Assembly (NCBI GenBank): GCA_012656075.1
Contig: JAAKBF010000252.1
Location: 372,001-436,000 of the forward strand
Length of the DNA: 64,000 nucleotides
DNA from: Phytophthora hibernalis
Taxonomy: Eukaryota > Oomycota > Peronosporomycetes > Peronosporales > Peronosporaceae
Direction: 5' to 3'
Both the position numbers and the translations under genes were made by a program. A model generated the notes under the pieces. It had not been told where the DNA came from. It did not search any database and was given only the letters and a program-made list of their open reading frames with translations. Position 1 is the first letter of the stretch, and every line of letters begins with the position of its first letter. This document shows, piece after piece, positions 54,701 through 64,000 of the stretch.

Positions 54701-57700
54701 TCAATGTCATTGTGCAGATCGCTTTGCTGCTCTGTGTTATCTCGAGCCTCAGACGAGAAATCGTTGGCATGAATACCGCGTAGAACCATAAGCGACCACG
54801 GCACCATAGTAGCATCGCAATCTCCGGATAAACCATTCGTAGGACATTTGCTAAGGCAAAACCCGATCAACCGTATCACTTGCTGCACAAAAACATCCTC
54901 CAAGTTGTAGAACCCGAGCTTTACTACGTCGGTGTCATCCTGTAAAAGCACTTTAGAAGCCTCAAGAGGGTGTTGCAGAACCACCAAAGCTCGAAGCACC
55001 CGCAAAGCCGACTGTTGTACAACAGCTGAATTGCTGCCCAAAACCGTTCCCCAAACAAGTCTAATCCATTGCGAAAACTGGGAAGTAAAGTGAACAATTC
55101 CTTCAGACGAAGAGCTAAGTAGAATAAGCAGAGTATGCAACTCGACAACTTTGGTGCACGCATTGACAATTCCTCCAGGAGGCGGAGACTTCTTCTCGTC
55201 AAAAACAATTCGGACGTGGATAGGAGACAAGGAGCGATTGTGGAAGCGGAAGTGACTCAACCACCCGTCAAAGCACTTGAAAGCTGCATTCTTCGGCTCC
55301 GTTAATGTCGATGCGTTATTTGATAGAGCCATTCCTGAATCCCAGTTCGCACTCTTCATAATTCCAAGTGAGCGCGACAAAAAGCTGATAGCGGAAGCAA
55401 CCTCTGAAGAGCTGGAATGGGTCTGGGTAGACTCGAGTGGTGTTGGGAATCGACCAAAATGAAAAGGAAGATCGACATTCCCGGACGTCCATATAGGAAT
55501 GCTTTGCGCTGCAAGTGAACACTGACAGTCGAGAACACCATTCAAGTACAGGCGAATTTTGGTTGCTTCCAACACGACAGCAACGTGAACCCACTTTCCT
55601 CCAGCTACTACTTGTTTCGACAGCACACGTTCCCAGATGCGGCCCTTAATGGCAAATTCGCGGGCTCCTCCATCCTCTTCTCGGTTCAAATCCATGAGAA
55701 TTCCTACTTCCAGTTGCCAATTGCCCATATTCTCTGGTACAAGCACCAAGTACAGTGATACCTCGCGAGCCGCACCACGCATGAAAACTAACTGATGATC
55801 TTCGAGGTCTTGGCCAAGGTGAAACAGATCACTGTCCGTTGTATGTGAAGAGGATGCTTGTGAATTGTTGACGTAGAACCATGTAGTGACGCTAAACTCG
55901 TTTGGTTTAAGCAATGGGGACATCGGAGTGGTGTGCTCAGGTCCCGACAGGGAGATCATATCTTCGTAGCTGAAAGTGACTCCCTTACTTTGAAAAGAAA
56001 ACCTTTGGGGCAGAGTAATGACCTCAAAACTCCTCCGAAGTGCAACAGGAACGGCAGGAGCAGACTCGGCTGCGTTGGCCATGTCAATACCGTTCACAGA
56101 AGCTGGTAATGGGACGAATCGGTTTGAAATAGTGACCGCTTCGTTGAAGAGCAAATTCGCAACTCCAGATAATACAGGGAAAGTGGGCACGTACACTTCG
56201 TGCGACGTTAGGCCACCATTTCCTTCACGAACATTTTGCACTGAAAAGTGCACACAGATATAGCGGAACAGTACCCACAGCGTATCCTCCAATCGACCTA
56301 ACTGTTTTTGAGCAGTGAGTTGTATCAGTGTTGGCTGCCCTCCACTTCGGCCCACAATACTGTCTACGAATGGAACTGACGTGGAAACTTCGCTGCTGAT
56401 CTCTCCACCGCGTTTACTTGAAAGTGATTGCAGCATTTCTTGGATAACGTTGAGGATTCCAATGTCACTGACAAATTCAAATTGATCAACATTGAAGTGG
56501 ATACCCCAGGCACTAAGGAACACAATGACGATCCAAAATGTAGAGGTGGCATCCGCTTCATTCGGTTCCATTAGGATTGCCGCCTTGTCGGTCATCATTT
56601 CAGTGAGCCGTCCAGCAAACTCGGAAAATGTTTCACTTTGAAGACTTGAATAAAAGTACCCGACGTTCTGAGACTCTGCCAGAATTGAGTGTCCAGATGA
56701 TCGAAAAACAAACACTTGCGTAACCTGGTAAACGATATCGGCTTGGATCGAATCAAACGAGACGATACTAAGAAGCTCCAACAACGTCTCTAATCCGCGA
56801 GTTGAGCAGCTCACGCGCCGGCAAGGGTCAACGAGGAGCGCTTTGATCGCACTTCGAGAGGATACTGCCTCGTCAGACGTAACATAAGCTAGAATCTCCT
56901 GGGAAACTCGACTTGATACATCTTGTCGGGTGTGTAGAAATACATTGATGATTGACTTCCACCGGATCACGCTATGCACGATCATACGCACCTTCCTCCA
57001 CTTCGAAAATGGGAAAGCAGCCAAAAATGGTAGTTTTTCATCCGTATACGTTGCATGGAGATGCCTCTTAGCTGATGGGGTAGATAATTTGAACTCGGAG
57101 CTTGCTGATACCAGGAATGCAGGATCGTAGGGTGCGATGTAGCCTGCGTCTAACTGCAGATTCAAGTGTTCCTGTTCCTCACGCACGTCAACCAGCAGTA
57201 AAAGTTTACATCGATCCAGAATCGTTTGCTGGAAGGCAATTATCCGATCCAGCGCACTCATTCCCGGACTTTCAGACGCCTCATTGGGCGTGTTCTTAAT
57301 CTCAGTCTTTTTGGTAGCGACACGACGGCGTAGTTGGCTCACACATTGCCACAAAATGAGAAACGATCGAGGAGGAGGCCCTCGAGTTTCCCGATCTATG
57401 CCAAGGGCAAAGTGATATGCTTGAGAACCAAGCATATTATGATGAAGCAGTGCCGCAAAAAGCATGCCTCGATCAGAATATCATTTTCATGAACTTGTCT
57501 TTCGATAGAATTGACAGGAGTCTTGAGGTTCATGGCGAGTTGGGACTGCCGAACAATCATTCGGTACGATGGATCTTTCTTTGCGTAGCTGTCGCGAATC
57601 CACTCGCACAGCTTGCTTGCAGCACTGCAAGCCGTTGAATCGGGTGATCCTTGTAGCGAAGCAAGAAATCCCCGTACTGAATCGGGACAAAACATTTCTC

Positions 57701-60700
57701 CGTAAGTTTGTTCGGTAGGTAAATCCCAGCGTTGGTTCGCATCTTCGTTCGCAGGAGGTGGGGGCAAAATCAAAGAAAATGGCTGGGAATCAAAGCTCAA
57801 TGCAACTGGTAATGTTGCTGCTGCAGCCGGAAAAGGCGAATGCTGAACAACACGAGCGTGTTTTGAAGAGTCTGCTCCTCGTTGATTTCCCCGTGTTGAA
57901 TACTCTGCGTCAAGTGCTTCGAGCTCAGGCCACCCCTGAATAACGGGCTCGAGAGCCAACGCTCTGGCAATTTGACGCTATCAACATCGTTTTGATCATA
58001 CGTGAAGAATAGATCACCGATTACAAGCGTGACTGCCATCTCGGCAGCGAGTACTGCGAGTTCTTTTTCAAGTCTGTAGTGCCACGGGAGCGCCATTGCA
58101 TCGGACGTGGTTAGTCCCTTTCTGCTGGTAGTTTTTCCATCCGCATCTCGAGCAGACCCCAATGAAAGCAGGTTCGCATCGCTCTTGCGACGGAAGCTGC
58201 CTCCGTTTTCCTTTGTGGTGGTCGAGGATCCACAGAAGATGCAACACGTTCCACAAACAGTTTTTCTGCGTCCTCGACACGAGCATCTCGATGATTAAAG
58301 CCATCCAACAATCTCAGCAATGTTTTTAGTGTAGGCAACAGCGCCGCAGCAAATAGCGAATTGTTGCTGAACTCGAACAAACTTACAGTCAGCAACGGCA
58401 GAAATCGACCAACAAGAGAATATTCTACCACCTCCAGCATTTTAGCACGTAACGATAGATCTTGAAGACCAGCACCCAGATCAAAGTGACGGTCATATCC
58501 ATGAGTTGGGCTGGGGATTGACTCCATAGAAAACACTTGCCCGAGAACTTCACAACATTGTCCCATTGCTGCCATAGCGAATTCAATGTAGCTGCGCCAG
58601 GCGATTGGAACTCTATCCAAATCATGTTCATCCACACGAAAAACTCGATCAACAACACTTGCAAGTTGAGCTTCGATCCCTGTATTCGGCGATGAGAGCT
58701 CAGAGTCTTCCTTCATTGTCCACTCAGGAATGCTAGCCGCCCAGCTTGAAAGGTGTTTCTGAAGCCCACCCAGGGTTTCAATGAATGCTCGTAACGTGGC
58801 GTCTTGTCGAGGCTTAACTTCTGACAATGGTCGAGCTGCAACTACTTCTCCTAGGCGACGCGCAAAATCGGCTGCGATACGCTCCAGCAGTAGTTGATAC
58901 AATTCAGTCACTGATGATACGCAGTCAACTGCATTTTCCTGCTTTCCTGAACCTGAAATCTGCTGTGGGGAAGACGCAGTCGGTGGGGTTGATGTCAGTG
59001 GTAGGAAACGGACAATTAGCGAGTCCTCTGCTATTCTCCTCAAAAGAGGTTCCAGCAGCAAAGTTTTCGACCTGGGCAACGCATCAATTGACCACAAATC
59101 CCGTCGGCAGAGCGTTCCACATGACCGATCGATGGTCTCATTTGTCGAGATCTCGTGCATCGTGTGCATACAGAATTGGCGTTGTAGACATTGACACGGA
59201 AAGAAAACTTCAAAGCCTTGCATCAGTGTCGCGGTGGCTTCTTCGGCAATTCGAGTTGCGTTTTCACTTTCGCTCGGTACGTTGTCAAGAACATAGCTCA
59301 CGTTTCTGCGATGTTTGATGTCTACCAGAGCCATCAGCACCTCTCGAACCTGCAAAATTGCCACTCGCGTGCGATCAAACTCATTTGCCCAAGGCTTGAT
59401 ACTTCCTATTGCAGATTTGCGCGTTTTGATTCCTGTTGATAGCAGGATAACAGCCTTAGCCATACCGGATCGTAAAAGCTGGGATAAGTTAGCTTGGAGA
59501 ACTCGAATACATGCAAGCAGTAAATACATTTGGAGTTGGCTTGCCGGGTTCTGCTGTGTTTGGCGTCTTGGGGTAGATGTTGTAGCTGATGAAGTTCCAG
59601 GTTGAGATACTAAGAGTGTCGTAAGCTGAGAAGTGGCCTCAATTTTCTTGGTGCTGAGATGCTTCAGCAGCACTGCAAGGCTCTCGAATGTCGAGCTGCA
59701 GTTATGAATACCAAACGACTCAAAACTTCCTTCAAATGCTCCACTCACATCAAATGATACAGTTGCCGTATTCGCCACAAGCGATTCAATCACACCAACC
59801 GTAGGATGGTGTAGCGTCGGATAGCTTCCGGGCTTTGGAATAAACGGTTGACAATGTCTTTCAAGCTGTGCCAGAATGACAGTCGCGACAAAGAGGGCGT
59901 CTCCTGAATCGGTACTGGAGCTTCCTCCCGAACTGGGATTTCTGCTTAAGTGGTTGTCTTCGTCGCGGAAATCGTCGTCAGTTGGGTCAATCGCAGGAGT
60001 CTCAGCACCGAAATCGACATCGTCTTTGGATGTCAAGCTTTTGGCCATCCCTGAACAGTTTTCGAGCTCGGGGCGTTTGTTTGGGTCTAATAACTCCTGG
60101 ACAGCAGAGGCTGAAATAATCGCTGAGTGTGTGATACCATTAGAAACCGACGTAGTAGATGCTTCTCCCTTTTCATTACCCGCAGCGTCTTGGTCATTTT
60201 TCTCGTCGTCTTTTCCACCCGTAAGCACAACAGTGTGATAGAAGCCCGCAGCAACCAAAGCTACTCGCTTCCCCACGAAATCATCAATGGGAAAGGGGTA
60301 GAGCCGTTCATTAGTGTCCCCAGTCCCTAGTTGACCGTGATTGTTGCGACCAAAGACGTACATCACGCCGTTGTCCGACACAGCCATCGTGTGGTAGCAA
60401 CCACACGCAAAGCGAACAATGTCCTTTCCTTCTAATTCCTCGATCAATCTTGCATACGAAAACCGCTGCTGCTGTAGCTGAAGATTAGCAGCCATACTGG
60501 CACTGGAACGACCCAGGCCAAGTTGTCCGTAGTCGTTCCGGCCAAACCCGAACAAATGCGCTCCACTGCAAAGAACAATGGAGTGATAGTATCCGCATCG
60601 AATTTCCAGACACTCCTGCTTCTCCAATCCAGCTCTTACCTGCACAGGAACCAATTGGTTTTCCATTGAGTCGATGCCAAGCTGACCATAGTCATTTTTA

Positions 60701-63300
60701 CCAAACGAGAATGCCTTGCCAGTGGCTGTTACTACCATCGTGTGGTACTGCCCGCAAGCTACAGAAACTATGTGTTGATCGCTCAAAGCTTCAACATTTT
60801 GTGGCACTTTGCGATCAATTGAGTCATTGTGGCCAAGCTGTCCGTAGTCATTCCGTCCGAATGTGTAGAGGTACTTCTGTCCACTCCCGTCTTCTTCGCA
60901 GGCCATGACAGTGTGGTAATAACTGCACGAGACCATCCTTACGATTCTGTCTTCTAGACTCCGGACAAGCTTGGGAACGCTCTCACTTGCGGTGCTACCA
61001 TGTCCAAGCTGACCACGATAGTTGTAACCACAGGTTGCCGCTCGGCCTTCCATTGTAACCAGAATTGTGTGCTCACATCCGTTGTAGGCATGAACTTGCA
61101 AAATACTGTTCTCCCCATCTTTGGAACTTCACTCAGGTGACTCACACGAGCTGTTCCTCCTTGGCCACACTGACCATTATCGTTATAGCCACAGGTGAGG
61201 ACTTTCCCATCGGCTGTCAATGCGATAGTGTGCTCGTTTCCAGCACCAACTTGAACGATGTCTTTCTGCTGGAGAGACTCGATCCTTTCAAAGGATTTTC
61301 GAGAAGCTGTGTCTCCATGTCCGAGCTCTCCGTACGAGTTTTGCCCACAACTCCACACTTCACGATCTCCCTCGTCATCATCCCCAGCAAATATACCCGC
61401 GTCGTTACTAAAAGAACCGGTGTTGGCAGAGTGAAGCGAGTTCGTTGGTTTTGCTCGTGAAGCTCGTGTTAGCGCTGCAGGCTTTGCTCGATCCAGCTCA
61501 ACGAGGACCGACAGGATATTGAGAGCTTTAAACTTGGGGCACCTCGCAGTGACTACTGGTGTTTCACTTCTTGTAGACACCATTGTATCTCGACTCAGTG
61601 ACTCCTTCATCTTTGACATGTCCACGGAGAGACTACCGGTAGCGTCCCCCAGGAGTATTTCACCCTTCAGCTCATCCTTTGTCCGCACCAAATTATTGCC
61701 TGGGCTGATGTACAACAATCGGTGGTGCGGAGAATGCGACATAGTGATATTCACGGTAGTTGAGCCAGCAGTAGTGTTTGCACCGATAGACTTGATACCC
61801 TTTGGCAGTGCCTTCCGTCTGAGTGTGTCTTGCACTGCATTATCTCCGAGAATCTCAGCCTCTCGCTTGCTTAACGGGCTTCCATTCTGCGGTTTGTTGG
61901 AGTCGGGACTGGTAATCCCTGTTTCCTTCGCCTTTAATTTCACGATAGTTACTCCATCGTCATCCCGTCCAGAATTTATTGGCGAGGACAGCTCCTCGGC
62001 ATGCACAGTAGTCAGCAAAGGCACCGAAGAAGTGAGCAGTGAGCGTGACGATAGTGAACTTCGTAGTTCTTTGGCTGCAGAGTCTGACGAATAGTCATTA
62101 GCACCAAGAAGCACTCGCAAAACCACGAGAAAGTCTCGTACCGACCCTGTCGCTGCAGCAAGGTGAATTAAACCATTCACTGCATTGGTTCGATCCTGGA
62201 CGTCGCCTTCACTACTCCCCGACAATATCGCTGGCAGCTTGGGCGATGAAGAAGAAAGACTCGTATAGCGAGGGCACATGTCCAGCAAAAAGCGCTGGAT
62301 CTTGTGCGTCAACTCTGCAATATCTGTAGTCCCCGAGGACGCTCCACACGAAGTAGAAGAACGCGACGACAATCCACGAGACGTTAATGCTCCTGATGAA
62401 TTGATACTAGTTCCTCGCCTTGGAGAGAGTGACAGAAACTCCATCGAGCGTAGCATCGGCAACAAGTCTTCTAGAAACTCTCGTCGCTGGCTCAAAGTAG
62501 TGACTGCAAGATCGTATAGCTCAGTAAAAAGCTGATTAGCACTTGAACCCCCATGGCAGCTTCCCTTACCACCTTTTCCTTGGGTTTGATCACCGATACG
62601 ATAACATCAGGTACTGCTTCCAACACTTGACCTGTCTCGAAACTCTTGGCAATGGCCATGTTCACTTGCACCGCTGTCCGTCTCTGTCGATGCTGAGCTG
62701 CAACAGCTTCATGCATGCTCTTGACCAATTGACGTCGCAATGCAATCAATTGATACACTGGATTAGGGAAAGTGCAAACCTCTCGAAGTGCGTCTTGAAG
62801 TTTCGTGACCATGAGAACCGCCAGCTCTGGTTGTTGAAGGTCCCCCAGTACACACAGAGCGTTGGTGAGTTCCCGTTCGTCATCCGTTTTGGCTGTCATG
62901 TCCGTCACCAACGTCTCCGTTTTCGAGTCGAAATCTTCATCTTCCGAAGTTCCTCGAGATGCTTTGGATTGCGCTGCCATTAACCGTTGACGGATGGTCT
63001 TGTCGGGTGATAACTCCGTCCCCACCTCTCCATGACCAGATCTACCCGACCGACGAGCTCCTTGCGTGATTTCGACGCGTCGAAATTGTTTGGCGAGAAA
63101 GTCCACATCTCGGAATTGCGCGAAACTCAGTCGTCCCCACCGCAAATCCAGTCGATGCGAGGTGGCAATTTGCGCAGACCGGGGCTCGTAGCCGGTGCCG
63201 TTCTGCATCTTGCAAGCAAATAGAGCGACGCTTCGAAAACGCCAAGTGCCACACGATCAACGACCCTTTGATAGAACGAGGGGTCTTGAAACCCATTCAT
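48751..63300 (-). CDS. Giant single-exon HECT ubiquitin ligase (RCC1, LamG-like, UBA, SPRY, HECT)
   Basis: One minus-strand gene of about 4,850 codons, start ATG 63300 (MNGFQDPSFYQRVVDRVALG), no introns needed. About eleven breaks, each fitting loss of one base (two near 52015), join the frames: near 63220, 62515, 61095, 58140, 57960, 57450, 54475, 53730, 52015, 51510 and 50520. Domains along the protein: a helical N-terminus; seven RCC1 repeats (about 61400-60220, FGRNDYGQLG-type); a concanavalin/LamG-like domain (about 56000-55200, NEFSVTTWFYVNN); an acidic tract (53440-53330); a UBA-like segment (ELMLMGFPEDWCVLALKQTE, about 53300-53180); SPRY (about 51860-51290, FSTGVHSWVVRIEKS); and C-terminal HECT (from about 50230, GEGVDDYGGPYREFF). 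The active Cys in SHTCFFALQLPRY is at 48918-48916. A HERC-like E3; substrate unknown. Confidence 0.85.
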
Positions 63301-63456
63301 TTCTACGCCGAACGCATCGAATTCTAGTGATTCGAAGCATGAAATTCCAGACAATAATGCTACCCCACCACCTCCGTTCGCACCAGAATGAACGCTCGAC
63401 GGATTCGCTTCATCACTCTACAATTTGCTAGACAAGTTGTTCATCTCCCTGGTACC
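63301..63456. promoter_or_regulatory. Short bidirectional promoter
   Basis: Only 156 bp separate the divergent starts of the giant HECT gene (63300, minus) and the secreted protein gene (63457, plus). TTCATCACTCTACAATTTGC at 63409-63428 has the oomycete initiator-plus-flanking layout about 30 bases before the plus-strand ATG. No clear counterpart was fixed for the minus direction. Confidence 0.45.
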
Positions 63457-64000
63457 ATGCTACGTCTTCTCTTGGTTTTCGGGTTCGCTGTTGCAGTTTC
63501 TGCAATGGAATACACTGACAACGGAATCGCCATCGTCGGTACAACCGAAACTCTGGATGTTGTTGTCACGGCTGGAACGTCCCGTGAAGACCTCATCAGC
63601 CACGAGTTCGCGTCGTATATCGCTGTACACTTTGCCGGCTTCAATCTACCGGACGGAGACTCGGTAGTCATCTCTTCTCCGGATACCAACATCACGGTCT
63701 CCTATACGTACACAGGTCTGGGTCGAGACCAACGAGGGACGTTCATCGCCAGCTTTATTCCGAGTAACTCCGTCACCGTCACGTACAATTCCGTAGGGAA
63801 CGCTACTGCTGGTCAAGGATATCGTATCACTGGGTACTCGAGAGGGTATCCGACCATGAGGCAGGAGACGGTCTGTGGCGACGGAGACCAGTCGCTTCCT
63901 GCGAAATGCTACGCACCAGGCACCAATTTGTCCGAAAAACTGCCTCAAGCGTACGAGAAAGCTCAAGCTGTCGCTCGTCTATTGATCAACGGCACGTATC
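63457..64000 (+). CDS. Secreted protein, N-terminal part (probably trypsin-like serine protease)
   Basis: Open from the ATG at 63457 to the window edge (181 codons), so partial. The signal peptide MLRLLLVFGFAVAVSA is followed by a beta-rich region (GIAIVGTTETLDVVVTAGTS; ITVSYTYTGLGRDQRGTF) with Asn-glycosylation sites and then TVCGDGDQSLPAKCY and AQAVARLLINGTY. From memory, secreted oomycete trypsin-like proteases have a similar non-catalytic N-terminal domain ending in ...VARLLINGTxYCTGWL just before the protease core. The catalytic residues would lie beyond the window, so activity cannot be judged. The clean frame and short shared promoter with the HECT gene are notable. Confidence 0.5.
   Translation, partial: MLRLLLVFGFAVAVSAMEYTDNGIAIVGTTETLDVVVTAGTSREDLISHEFASYIAVHFAGFNLPDGDSVVISSPDTNITVSYTYTGLGRDQRGTFIASFIPSNSVTVTYNSVGNATAGQGYRITGYSRGYPTMRQETVCGDGDQSLPAKCYAPGTNLSEKLPQAYEKAQAVARLLINGTY

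Overview
The window is a nuclear segment of an oomycete genome, most likely Phytophthora or a close relative. This is inferred from several things seen together: eukaryotic genes with short introns (about 53-97 bp, GTRNGT donors) next to long single-exon genes, start sites of the TCATTYY...CAATTT type just upstream of ATGs, WRKY19-like Cys/His/Gly repeat proteins, a Crypton tyrosine recombinase, MULE, pogo and copia debris, and a mitochondrial-type phosphoglycerate kinase.

Layout. Bases 1-7,770 are a transposon graveyard: a MULE transposase remnant, two pogo/CENPB-type remnants (one split by a 261-bp TTAA-flanked MITE), a Crypton recombinase abutting a truncated copia gag-protease with its LTR, then a knot of interleaved inverted repeats ending about 300 bp upstream of PGK. 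From 8.0 kb to the end the sequence is gene-dense: PGK; two secreted cysteine-rich proteins flanking an unknown gene; a MAPKK; a VPS9 Rab5-GEF; a deaminase-like frame; 3-ketoacyl-CoA reductase; a four-helix membrane protein; an RGLG/copine-RING E3; a Cys-repeat (WRKY19-like) protein; a 2.7-kb sparse stretch; a third cysteine-rich protein and two Ser/Thr-rich wall-type proteins; DJ-1; a Golgi-type glycosyltransferase; SF3A3; a PIAS/SIZ SUMO ligase; Aurora kinase; an RII-alpha-fold protein; a DUF1772-like protein; two unknown helical proteins; a kinesin; cytochrome c heme lyase; a DDX49/DBP8 helicase; a roughly 14.5-kb single-exon gene for a giant HECT ubiquitin ligase; and the start of a secreted, probably trypsin-like protein.

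A property of the whole window shapes the annotation. Most long genes are broken by frame changes that always fit loss of 1 base (occasionally 2), often in homopolymers or dinucleotide runs. They hit single-copy housekeeping genes such as PGK, kinesin, DBP8 and SIZ. I read this as uncorrected sequence error, not pseudogenisation, so I give each such gene as one CDS and name the break points. Introns were placed by eye from splice signals and checked for phase.

Functional themes are secretion and cell surface (the cysteine-rich family with the shared GDQxVGI and CRFC motifs, the wall-type proteins, the terminal protease-like gene), protein modification (RGLG, SIZ, HECT), the mitotic and microtubule system (Aurora, kinesin, RII-alpha protein), and core metabolism. 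The genes look like independent eukaryotic units, not operons.
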